A stretch of DNA of 64,000 nt, taken from assembly GCF_019402665.1 (NCBI RefSeq), contig NZ_VSST01000031.1, positions 38,241-102,240 on the forward strand, in the 5' to 3' direction. Numbering within the stretch: position 1 is the first letter of the stretch; each line of letters begins with the position of its first letter. A program made the position numbers and the translations under genes. Positions 53,130 through 60,987 of the stretch are shown here, piece after piece. The notes beneath the pieces are model-generated. The model did not search any database and was not told the DNA's origin. It saw nothing but the letters and a program-made list of their open reading frames with translations. The DNA is from Bradyrhizobium canariense. Lineage in GTDB: Bacteria > Pseudomonadota > Alphaproteobacteria > Rhizobiales > Xanthobacteraceae.

Positions 53130-54119
53130 TCATTGCGCGCGGATGTCGGCGGCCTTCAGCACCGGCTCCCATTTGGTCGCCTCGGCATGCATGTAGGCGT
53201 CGAAATCCTTGGAGGAAGAGCCGACCGGGGCTGCGCCGATCTTGCCGAGCGTCGACAGTACGTTCGAGTCCTGCAACGCCGCCTTCAGATCGGTTTCGAG
53301 CTTCGCCACGATCTCCGGCAGCATTTTCGCGGGGCCAAGAACGCCCCACCAGACGGAGACGTCGTAACCCGGCACGCCCGACTCGGCGACAGTCGGAACA
53401 TTGGGCAGCGCCTTCGAGCGTTCGGCCGAAGTCACCGCGAGCGCGCGCACCGGGCCGCCTTCGATCTGGCTGATGGCCTCCGCAAGTGGATTGATGCTGA
53501 GCGGGATGTCACCGGTGATTACGGCGGTCAGCGCGGGGGCGCCGCCCTTGTAGGGGATCGCAACGATCTTGGTGCCGGACATGTATTTCAATAGCTCACC
53601 GGCGAGATGCGCCGAGGTGCCGTTGCCCGACATGCCGTAGGAGAGCTTGTCAGGGTCCTTCTTCGCCGCAGCGAGGAGATCGCCGAGCGTCTTGTAGGGG
53701 CTGTCCTTGGCGACAACGATCGCGAGCGGTGAGGAGGCGACCTCGGCGATCGCGGTAAAATCCCTAAACGTGTCGTAGGGCACGCTCGGATAGATGAACT
53801 GATTGAGGGGATGACCGCTCGCGACCAGGATCAGCGTGTATCCGTCGGGGGCGGCTTGCGTCAGCGCCTGCGAGGCGACGATGCCGCCGGCGCCGGGACG
53901 GTTGTCGATCACCGGCTGTTGGCCCCAGGTTTTCGCCAATGCCTGTGCGAGCGTGCGCGCGAGCACGTCGACCGCGCCACCGGCGGCATAAGGGACAAGG
54001 ATGTGAACCGGCTTGCTCGGATAGTTGTCGGCGGCCTCGGCGCCGCCGCCTCCCAGCAGCAGACCGGCACCCAGCATCAAGCTGCCGATCTTCTTGTTCA
54101 AACCCAGCATTTCCAGCAC
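53130..54119 (-). CDS. Tripartite tricarboxylate transporter substrate-binding protein (TctC/Bug family)
   Basis: This 329-residue extracytoplasmic binding protein has a signal peptide (MLGLNKKIGSLMLGAGLLLGGGGAEA). The mature part begins NYPSKPVHILVPYAAGGAVDVLARTLA, the Bug-family signature, and continues with IDNRPGAGGIVASQ. Ligands of this group are often aromatic or dicarboxylic acids. It is divergent from the TetR gene across the 24-bp operator, with no tctA or tctB genes nearby, so it must pair with a remote transporter or act as a sensor. Confidence 0.9.
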   Translation of the reverse strand: MLEMLGLNKKIGSLMLGAGLLLGGGGAEAADNYPSKPVHILVPYAAGGAVDVLARTLAQALAKTWGQQPVIDNRPGAGGIVASQALTQAAPDGYTLILVASGHPLNQFIYPSVPYDTFRDFTAIAEVASSPLAIVVAKDSPYKTLGDLLAAAKKDPDKLSYGMSGNGTSAHLAGELLKYMSGTKIVAIPYKGGAPALTAVITGDIPLSINPLAEAISQIEGGPVRALAVTSAERSKALPNVPTVAESGVPGYDVSVWWGVLGPAKMLPEIVAKLETDLKAALQDSNVLSTLGKIGAAPVGSSSKDFDAYMHAEATKWEPVLKAADIRAQ

Positions 54120-54186
54120 TCCTTGCGGGCGTCTGCGCGCGGACCGTCGGTCTTTCGAGCCGTCCGGACGCCGCCTATGGTTCTTG

Positions 54187-54224
54187 TTGACGAGACCTGA
54201 TCTTTTGTACGATAGTACAAATCA
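54187..54224 (+). promoter_or_regulatory. Promoter with 24-bp operator (class B), tetR/tctC intergenic
   Basis: TTGACG (54187-54192) followed by TCTTTTGTAC-GATA-GTACAAATCA (54201-54224), two bases before the TetR ATG. The 40-bp block is nearly the same as at 31131-31170. The site probably serves autoregulation of the TetR gene and control of the divergent tctC gene. Confidence 0.75.
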
Positions 54225-54225
54225 C

Positions 54226-54936
54226 ATGACGCGCAACCCCGCCAGCAAGGAAACGGCCCGCAAGCCGAACATGCGCGAGGCAATTCTCGCCGCGGCCGAG
54301 GAGCTGTTCGCCACCAACGGCTTCAACGCCGTGTCGGTCCGCGATATCGCACAGGCCGCCGGCGCCAATCCCGGCAGCGTCACCTATCATTTCAAGACCA
54401 AGGACGGCCTGCTGCTGGAGATCTATCGGCGCCATTGCGGGCCAATGAATTTGCGCCGTTCCGAGCTGCTCGCGGCCGCCAAACGCGTGCGCGATCTCCA
54501 GGACCGGCTCGAAGCGGTGGTGCGGGCCTATGTCGTGCCGGCCTTCACCTCGGGCAGCGATCTTGCCGGGGGCGGAGCGCGGTTCACACGGCTGCGCGCG
54601 GTGATGTCTGCGGAGGGCAATGAGGTCGCGCGGAAAATCATCGCGCAGACGTTTGACGACACCAGCCACGCCTTCATCGACGCGATCCACGAAAGCCTGC
54701 CGCACGTTCCGCGCACCGACATCGTCTGGCGCAGCCACTTCCTGCTCGGCGCGCTCTACTACTCGCTGGTGACGCCGGATCGCGTCTCGCGCCTGTCGCG
54801 CGGCGAGGCCGACGGCAGCGATGCCGCAAGCGCCATCGAACAATTGGTGCAAGCCACCGTGGCCGCGTTCCAGGCGCCGGCGCTCGATCAGGCTGCACCG
54901 GCACGGCGACGACCGGTCGTCAGCAGCAAGACTTGA
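54226..54936 (+). CDS. TetR/AcrR family transcriptional regulator
   Basis: This 236-residue regulator has an N-terminal helix-turn-helix: ILAAAEELFATNGFNAVSVRDIAQAAGANPGSVTYHFKTKDGLLLEI. The C-terminal ligand domain has an RFTRLRAVMSAEGNEVARKIIAQTF segment typical of the AefR/TetR_C group. The ATG at 54226 follows the operator by one base, so the message is nearly leaderless or starts inside the operator. It precedes the dicarboxylate-type catabolic operon by 29 bp. Confidence 0.88.
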   Translation: MTRNPASKETARKPNMREAILAAAEELFATNGFNAVSVRDIAQAAGANPGSVTYHFKTKDGLLLEIYRRHCGPMNLRRSELLAAAKRVRDLQDRLEAVVRAYVVPAFTSGSDLAGGGARFTRLRAVMSAEGNEVARKIIAQTFDDTSHAFIDAIHESLPHVPRTDIVWRSHFLLGALYYSLVTPDRVSRLSRGEADGSDAASAIEQLVQATVAAFQAPALDQAAPARRRPVVSSKT

Positions 54937-54965
54937 ACACTCGGTCTCGTTCGGCGGTTTATCCG

Positions 54966-55850
54966 ATGGCAATGATGTACACACCGACCATCCCGCCGCC
55001 CGATCCGAACACGCGCACGCCGAAGTTCAAGCTGCCGAAGCTGGCTTGCGATGCGCATTGCCACATCTTCGGGCCCGGCGCGACATACCCTTACGCGCCG
55101 GTCCGTTCCTACACGCCGCCCGATGCGCCGCTCGCCGATTTCCGCACGCTGCATGCCAAGCTCGGCGTCGAACGTGCCGTCATCGTCAATGCCAGTGTGC
55201 ATGGCACCGATAACACGGTGGCGCTCGACGCCATCGCGCAGAGCAACGGCGCCTATCGCGCGGTTGCCAATATCGATGACACCATCACGGAGCGCGGGCT
55301 CCGCGTGCTGCACGAGGGCGGCTTCCGCGGCTGCCGCTTCAATTTCGTCCACCATCTCGGCGGCGTTCCCGACAAGCGTGTGTTCGACCGCATCGTCGCG
55401 ATGGTCGCGCCGCTCGGCTGGCACATCGACCTGCATTTCGACGCGATCGATCTGCCTGAATATGCGGACATGCTGACAAGGCTGCCGCTGAGCTACACGA
55501 TCGACCATATGGGACGGGTGAAGGCGTCCGAAGGGCTCGATCAGCTTCCGTTCAAGATCCTGATCGAGCTGATGCAGCGCGACGAGAAGTGTTGGGTCAA
55601 GATCTGCGGATCGGAGCGGGTGTCATCGGCCGGTCCGCCGTTCACCGACGCCGTGCCATTCGCGCGAAAGATCGTCGAGACCGCGCCCGACCGCGTCATC
55701 TGGGGCACCGATTGGCCACATCCCAACGTCAAGGCGATGCCGAACGACGGCGACCTCGTCGACCTGATCCCGCTGTTCGCGCCGGAGCCGGAGTATCAGC
55801 AGAAGATCCTCGTCGATAATCCAGCGCGCCTGTTCGAGTTCGACCAATGA
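54966..55850 (+). CDS. 2-pyrone-4,6-dicarboxylate hydrolase-like amidohydrolase (LigI family)
   Basis: This 294-residue amidohydrolase-2 protein has LACDAHCHIFGPGATYPYAPVRSYTPPDAPL, the LigI-type opening with the His-x-His metal or substrate site. It continues with GGFRGCRFNFVHHLGG, TIDHMGRV and the final Asp in IWGTDWPHPN. LigI opens 2-pyrone-4,6-dicarboxylate to 4-oxalomesaconate. The genes that follow (hydratase, aldolase) use that product. The stop overlaps the next gene's ATG. Confidence 0.87.
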   Translation: MAMMYTPTIPPPDPNTRTPKFKLPKLACDAHCHIFGPGATYPYAPVRSYTPPDAPLADFRTLHAKLGVERAVIVNASVHGTDNTVALDAIAQSNGAYRAVANIDDTITERGLRVLHEGGFRGCRFNFVHHLGGVPDKRVFDRIVAMVAPLGWHIDLHFDAIDLPEYADMLTRLPLSYTIDHMGRVKASEGLDQLPFKILIELMQRDEKCWVKICGSERVSSAGPPFTDAVPFARKIVETAPDRVIWGTDWPHPNVKAMPNDGDLVDLIPLFAPEPEYQQKILVDNPARLFEFDQ

Positions 55851-57141
55851 CGGCGCTGGCGATCGACAAGCCGCGTGGACGGGCCTGGTGGAAGGAGCTC
55901 TGGATCCAGGTGCTCATCGCCATGGCCGCCGGCGTCGCGCTTGGGATCGTCAATCCCGAGGCGGGCGCCAGGATGCAGCCTTTGGGCGACGCCTTCATCA
56001 AGGCGATCCGGATGCTGATCGCACCGATCATCTTCTGCACGGTCGTCCATGGCATTGCCCATATGGCCGACATGGCGCGGGTGGGCCGCGTCGCGGTCAA
56101 GGCGATCGTCTATTTCGAGATCATGACCACGATTGCGCTGATCATTGGCCTTGTTGCTTGCTCAAGCCCGGCGTCGGCATGAACATCGATCCAGCCACCA
56201 TCAATGCCAGCGCGATCGAACCCTATGTCAAGCAGACCGGCGTGATCGGCTTCGTGCCGTTCCTGATGAACATCGTGCCCGCGACGTTCATTGGCGCCTT
56301 TGCCGAGGGCAACATCCTCCAGGTGCTCTTCATCGCCGTACTGTGCGGATTTGCGCTGGTGCAGCTCGGCGAGCGCGCCGCGCCGCTGGTCTATCTCATC
56401 GACATCGCCGCCAAAATGGTATTCACCGTCGTCGGCTTCGTGATGTGGGCGGCGCCGATCGGCGCCTTTGGCGCCATCGCCTTCACGGTCGGCAAGTTCG
56501 GCGTCGGATCGCTGGCCTCCCTCGGCAAACTCCTCGGCGGCTTTTATCTCACCTGCGTGATCTTCATCGTCGTGGCGCTCGGTCCAGTCGCGCGGCTGTG
56601 CGGCTTCTCGCTGCTCAAGCTGATCCGCTACGTCTGGGAAGAGCTCTTGATCTGCATTGCCACGACATCGTCTGAGACGGTGCTGCCACGCATGCTGACC
56701 AAGCTGGAGAAGGCCGGCTGCGAGAAGAGCGTCGTTGGCCTGGTGATCCCGACCGGCTATTCCTTCAATCTCGACGGCACCTGCCTGTACCTGGCCGTCG
56801 CCTCGGTTTTCCTGGCGCAGGCGACCAACACGCCGCTCGGGCTCGCCGAGCAGATCGAGTTGCTTTTGATCCTGCTCGTGACCTCCAAGGGCGCGGCGGG
56901 AATCGCGGGCGCCGCCTTTGTCGTGCTGGCGGCAACGCTGTCCGCCACCGGCAGCATTCCGGTGACGAGCGTGGCGCTCGTGCTCGGCATCCACCGCCTG
57001 ATGTCGCAGGGGTTGACGCCGACCAATCTGATCGGGAACGCGGTCGCGACGATCGCGATTGCCAAATGGGAAGGCGCGCTCGATCACGAGCGCCTGCGAC
57101 GGGTGCTCGACGGCGAGGAGCCCGCGGCCGCGGCTCGATGA
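55847..57141 (+). pseudogene. dctA: Frameshifted DctA-like C4-dicarboxylate/proton symporter
   Basis: Two overlapping frames together encode a complete DctA-like symporter. Frame 1 (55847-56182) runs from MTALAIDKPRGRAWWKELWIQ to EIMTTIALIIGLV and then into nonsense. Frame 2 continues from LLKPGVGMNIDPATINA through GTCLYLAVASVFLAQATNT to the end at 57141. Compared with E. coli DctA (GLIIVNVVQPGAGM) the join at 56156-56157 lacks three codons' worth of sequence less two bases, i.e. a 7-bp deletion. The conserved transport motifs (TSSETVLPRML, GYSFNLDGT, TSKGAAGIAG) all look intact, so the lesion is recent or an assembly error. It lies inside the operon between LigI and GalB/LigJ-like genes. Confidence 0.82.
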
Positions 57142-57180
57142 ATTTATGACGTTGACGAACAGAAGAGGGGAGTTTGTCCC

Positions 57181-57894
57181 ATGAAAACAGGTCTCGTGAT
57201 CACGGCCCATCCGGGCGATTTCGTCTGGCGCGCTGGAGGTGCCATCGCGCTGCATGCGAAGAAGGGCTATCGCATGAAGATCGTCTGCTTGTCCTTCGGC
57301 GAGCGCGGCGAGAGCCAGTTCGCCTGGAAGGAGAAGGGCGCGACGCTGGAATCGGTCAAGGCCGGCCGCAAGGACGAGGCGGAGCGTGCTGCAAAACTGC
57401 TCGGCGCCGAGATCGAGTTCTTCGACTGCGGCGACTATCCGCTGAAGCTGACCGAGGCGCATTTCAACCGCATGGTCGACATCTACCGCGAGCTCAATCC
57501 GAGCTTCGTGCTGACGCATGCGCTGGAGGACCCCTATAATTTCGACCATCCGAACGCGGCGCATTTCGCGCAGGAAACCCGCGTGGTCGCGCAGGCCATG
57601 GGTCACAAGCCCGGAGCGCAGTACAAATATTCGGCGCCGCCGGTGTTCCTGTTCGAGCCGCACCAGCCGGAGCAATGCAATTACAAGCCGGACCTGCTTC
57701 TCAAGATCGACGAGGTCTGGAAGGAGAAGTACGAGGCGTTCCAGATCCTCGCTGCGCAGAAGCATCTCTGGGGCTATTACGAGCGCGTCGCGCTCAATCG
57801 TGGCATCCAGGGCAGCCGTAACACCGGCGTGCCGATGACCTATGGCGAGGCCTATCAGCGGCTGTTCCCGACGGTAGCGGAGGAGCTGGCATGA
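57181..57894 (+). CDS. PIG-L family hydratase (4-oxalomesaconate hydratase-like, GalB/LigJ)
   Basis: This 237-residue PIG-L/LmbE-fold protein has the metal motif in GLVITAHPGDFVWRAGGAIALHAKKGY (normally HPDD; here HPGD), the LSFGERGESQFAW segment and a distal His in THALEDPYNFDHPNAAHFAQETRVVAQAMG. GalB of Pseudomonas putida, a zinc 4-oxalomesaconate hydratase, belongs to this fold and matches these features. Between a LigI-like hydrolase and a CHA aldolase gene, a role as 4-oxalomesaconate hydratase is the best reading. It is coupled to the aldolase by an ATGA overlap. Confidence 0.83.
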   Translation: MKTGLVITAHPGDFVWRAGGAIALHAKKGYRMKIVCLSFGERGESQFAWKEKGATLESVKAGRKDEAERAAKLLGAEIEFFDCGDYPLKLTEAHFNRMVDIYRELNPSFVLTHALEDPYNFDHPNAAHFAQETRVVAQAMGHKPGAQYKYSAPPVFLFEPHQPEQCNYKPDLLLKIDEVWKEKYEAFQILAAQKHLWGYYERVALNRGIQGSRNTGVPMTYGEAYQRLFPTVAEELA

Positions 57895-58574
57895 AGCCCG
57901 TCGTCGTTCGTAACATCAAGCGCGCCGATCCCGCCGCCATGGCGGAGTACGGCGTCTCGACCGTGCACGAGGCCTATGGCCGGCTCGGCCTGATGAAGCC
58001 GTATTTGCGGCCGGTCTGGGCTGGCGCCGCGATTGCCGGTCCCGCCGTCACTGTGCTGGCGCAACCCGGCGACAACTGGATGATTCATGTCGCGGTCGAG
58101 CAGTGCAGGAAGGGCGACATTCTCGTCGTCGGCTGCACCACCGACAACACCGACGGCATGTTCGGCGAGCTGCTCGCAACCTCGCTGCAGGCGCGCGGCG
58201 TGCAGGGGCTGATTATCGATGCCGGCTGCCGCGACGTCAAAGCGCTGCACGAGATGAACTTTCCAGTGTGGTCGCGCGCGGTCTCGGCGAAGGGCACGGT
58301 GAAGGCGACGCTTGGCTCGGTCAATGTCCCCGTGGTCTGCGCCGGCGTCAACGTCGATCCCGGCGACATCGTCGTGGCCGATGACGACGGCGTCGTGGTC
58401 GTGCCGAAGCGCTACGCAGCCGAGGTCGCCGAGAAGGCGAAGAAGCGCAACGCCGACGAAGGCGGCAAGCGCAAGCGGCTGGCTTCGGGCGAGCTGGGCC
58501 TCGACATGTACAGCATGCGTGAGGCCTTGGCGAAAGCGGGGCTCGTTTACGTCGACGATCCTGAGGATGTCTGA
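57891..58574 (+). CDS. 4-carboxy-4-hydroxy-2-oxoadipate aldolase (RraA-fold, LigK/GalC-like)
   Basis: This 227-residue RraA-fold metal aldolase has VSTVHEAYGRLGLMKPYLRPVW at the start, GCTTDNTDGMFGELLATSLQARGVQGLIIDAGCRDV (the Gly...Arg-Asp motif that binds Mg2+ and substrate), and VNVDPGDIVVADDDGVVVVPKR. It cleaves CHA to pyruvate and oxaloacetate, the last step of the protocatechuate 4,5-cleavage and gallate routes. It overlaps the preceding hydratase gene. Confidence 0.88.
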   Translation: MKPVVVRNIKRADPAAMAEYGVSTVHEAYGRLGLMKPYLRPVWAGAAIAGPAVTVLAQPGDNWMIHVAVEQCRKGDILVVGCTTDNTDGMFGELLATSLQARGVQGLIIDAGCRDVKALHEMNFPVWSRAVSAKGTVKATLGSVNVPVVCAGVNVDPGDIVVADDDGVVVVPKRYAAEVAEKAKKRNADEGGKRKRLASGELGLDMYSMREALAKAGLVYVDDPEDV

Positions 58575-58588
58575 GCGTAGTATTTTTT

Positions 58589-58637
58589 GAGCATGATCTA
58601 TTCGGAAAACCGCTTCACACTTTTCCGGATCATGCTC
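58589..58637. repeat. Dispersed inverted repeat (GAGCATGATC type)
   Basis: GAGCATGATC pairs perfectly with GATCATGCTC, with inner CGGAAAA and TTTTCCG. It matches the element at 23427-23475 on the reverse strand. It lies in the gap between the aldolase and the following decarboxylase-like gene within one operon. Confidence 0.85.
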
Positions 58638-58657
58638 TCGAGAAGCGGAGTGGGCCG

Positions 58658-59527
58658 ATGGATCGTCTCAAGCTGAAGGCCGTGCTCGGCAGTCACCGCC
58701 ATGTCGAGGCGGTGAAGAGCGGCGAGCTCCGCTCCGACCGCTTCGACCTCGACTTTATCGAATACACGCCGACCAACACTGCGTTCAAACCGATGGTGCG
58801 CGAGCAGGCCTTCGACGTCTGCGAGATGGCAATCGTCACCTATCTGATGGCGAAGGCGCATGGCAAGCCGCTGGTGCTGCTGCCTGCAGCCATGCTCGGC
58901 CGCTTTCAGCACTCCTACGCGCTCTATAATCCTGCGCGTGGAACGCTTGGGCCGTCCGATCTGGAAGGCAAGCGCATCGGCATCCGCTCCTTCACGACCA
59001 CGACCGGAGCCTGGATCAGGGGCATCCTCGCCAACGACTACGGCGTCAACCTCGGCAAGATCCGCTGGGTCACCTTCGAGGATCCGCACGTCGCCGAATA
59101 TGTCGACACCACCGAGCGCGCGCCGAAGGGCAAGAAGATCTTGCAGATGCTGCTCGACGGCGAGCTCGACGCCGTCCTCGGTGAGGCCTCGAGCGATCCG
59201 AAACTGAGGCCGCTGTTCCCCGATCCGGCCGCGGAAGCCGCCATATGGTACGCGCGCCGCAGCGTGGTCCCGGTCAACCATCTCGTGGTCGTGACCGAGC
59301 AGCTGGCGAAATCGCGTCCTGACGTGGTTTCGGGCGTCTATGATCTGCTCAAGCAAAACAAGGCGCAGGCGGGGCCTGCGGCAACGCCGGACCTTGTTCC
59401 GTTCGGAATCGAAGCGAACAGAAGGTCGCTGGAGCTGATCGTCGACTACGCGTTCCAGCAGGCGCTGATCCCGCGCCGCTATGCTGTCGAGGAGCTGTTC
59501 GACGCAACAACACGAGGACTGAACTGA
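58658..59527 (+). CDS. 4,5-dihydroxyphthalate decarboxylase-like / periplasmic-binding-fold protein
   Basis: This 289-residue protein without a signal peptide begins MDRLKLKAVLGSHRHVEAVKSG. The block REQAFDVCEMAIVTYLMAKAHGKPLVLLPAAMLGRF and the ending RRSLELIVDYAFQQALIPRRYAVEELF are shared with Pht5-type 4,5-dihydroxyphthalate decarboxylases, which have a binding-protein fold. As a decarboxylase it would make protocatechuate; as a binding protein it would lack an export signal, so an enzyme is favoured. It is coupled to the dehydrogenase gene by a TGATG overlap. Confidence 0.75.
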   Translation: MDRLKLKAVLGSHRHVEAVKSGELRSDRFDLDFIEYTPTNTAFKPMVREQAFDVCEMAIVTYLMAKAHGKPLVLLPAAMLGRFQHSYALYNPARGTLGPSDLEGKRIGIRSFTTTTGAWIRGILANDYGVNLGKIRWVTFEDPHVAEYVDTTERAPKGKKILQMLLDGELDAVLGEASSDPKLRPLFPDPAAEAAIWYARRSVVPVNHLVVVTEQLAKSRPDVVSGVYDLLKQNKAQAGPAATPDLVPFGIEANRRSLELIVDYAFQQALIPRRYAVEELFDATTRGLN

Positions 59528-60450
59528 TGGCGGGCGATCCCAGGCGATGGCAGATCGGACTGGTCGGTTACGGCGAGGTCGGCAGGATCCTGGCCGAGGA
59601 TTTGCGCCAGCAGGACATCACGGTCACAGCCTTTGACATCAAGCTCGGGGGCGAGCAGGGCGCACCGCTGATGGAGCATGCGGCGAAATTCGGTGTGGCG
59701 CTGGCGGTGTCTCACGCCGAGCTGGCCGCGAAGTCCGATTTCATCATCTCCGCGGTCACGGCGAGCCAGGCCGTGCCGGTGGCAGAGGCCTGCGCGGCCG
59801 CGATCAATCAAGGCACCTGGTTCCTGGATTTCAATTCGGCGTCTCCCGGCGCCAAGCAGTGCGCTGCCGCGCTGATCGATGGGGCCGCCGGACGTTATGT
59901 CGAGGGCGCGGTGATGACGTCGGTGCCGCCTTATCGCATCAAGGTGCCGTTGCTGCTCGGTGGTCCCGACGCCAGGGAACTCGAGCCGCTCTTGAACGCG
60001 ATCGGTTTTGCGGCAAAGGTTGCGAGCGACAAGCTCGGGGTTTCCTCGGCGGTGAAGATGTGTCGCAGCATCATGATCAAGGGCCTGGAAGCCATGGTGA
60101 TCGAGAGCTTCACCACCGCGCGCGCCTATGGCGTCGAGGATGCGGTACTGGCTTCGCTGGCGGAAACCTTTCCCACGATCGATTGGGAGAAGCAGGGCGC
60201 TTATTGCTTCCAGCGCGTGATCGAGCATGGCCGCCGCCGCGCCGAGGAAGTACGCGAGGTCGCCGAGACCGTGCGTGAAGCGGGGCTGACGCCGTGGTCC
60301 GCGCAGGGCACCGCCGAGCGGCAGGCCTGGGTGGCGGACCTCGCCGATGAGGGCCTGTTCGGAACGAAAGGCACCAAGGAGTTCGCCTGCAGCGCTGATT
60401 GGCGCACCGAGGCGGACCGAATCCTGGCGAAGATCAATCGCGAGAGCTAG
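59527..60450 (+). CDS. NAD(P)-dependent hydroxyacid-type dehydrogenase (DUF1932)
   Basis: This 307-residue Rossmann protein has the N-terminal dinucleotide motif IGLVGYGEVGRILAEDL. The catalytic-region segment FLDFNSASPGAKQCAAALIDG and a helical C-terminal domain (AVKMCRSIMIKGLEAMVIESFTTARAYGVED, DUF1932) are typical of beta-hydroxyacid dehydrogenase relatives. The substrate is unknown; within this operon 4-carboxy-2-hydroxymuconate-6-semialdehyde or a related acid is possible but not shown. Confidence 0.83.
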   Translation: MAGDPRRWQIGLVGYGEVGRILAEDLRQQDITVTAFDIKLGGEQGAPLMEHAAKFGVALAVSHAELAAKSDFIISAVTASQAVPVAEACAAAINQGTWFLDFNSASPGAKQCAAALIDGAAGRYVEGAVMTSVPPYRIKVPLLLGGPDARELEPLLNAIGFAAKVASDKLGVSSAVKMCRSIMIKGLEAMVIESFTTARAYGVEDAVLASLAETFPTIDWEKQGAYCFQRVIEHGRRRAEEVREVAETVREAGLTPWSAQGTAERQAWVADLADEGLFGTKGTKEFACSADWRTEADRILAKINRES

Positions 60451-60462
60451 GGCGGCTCCTGC

Positions 60463-60774
60463 TCAGGACTTTGCCGTGCGACTGCCGGTGAGCTCGTCGC
60501 GGGCGCGTTCGATCAACGCCATCAGGTCTTCCGTCTTGCGGGCCAGCCGATCATTCGCGGCTTCGGTCCGGAATTCTGCGCGGATCGATCGAATACACTT
60601 GTCGGCGGTATCGAGCGTCAGGAGCATGCGCGTTAGCTCATCCTGTGTCCGGACGCCCGCCAGATCGAGGTCCGACAGGACGTGCCCGATGCCGTCGAGC
60701 CGCTTCACCGCGGCCTCGCTGGGCGTTCTCGCTCGATTGGATTGGTGCTCGATGCCGCTGAATGCGCTGAACAT
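60463..60774 (-). CDS. Small hypothetical protein
   Basis: 103 residues from MFSAFSGIEHQSNRART (60774). It is mostly helical and charged (RLDGIGHVLSDLDLAGVRTQDELTRMLLTLDTADKCIRSIRAEFR), with no membrane segment or named family. It converges on the dehydrogenase gene, leaving 12 bp between stops. An ATG at 60870 would add 32 residues of doubtful quality. Typical codon use supports it being real. Confidence 0.55.
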   Translation of the reverse strand: MFSAFSGIEHQSNRARTPSEAAVKRLDGIGHVLSDLDLAGVRTQDELTRMLLTLDTADKCIRSIRAEFRTEAANDRLARKTEDLMALIERARDELTGSRTAKS

Positions 60775-60987
60775 GTCGATGCTTCCCCGTTGAATGCAGA
60801 CATCAGTGCCGATCCTACTATGACGGGCACCGCGGGACTTGCAATGCGCGCAGCTATCGAGAATCAGCAAGAATCTACTATCCGGGAATCTACCGGATTC
60901 GGAATTGCGGAACGATGGGCGGTAACATCGAACGGAAGCTGCGGGGGAATCAGACGCCCTTCAATGCAGATATGCATTGAGAGCGGA

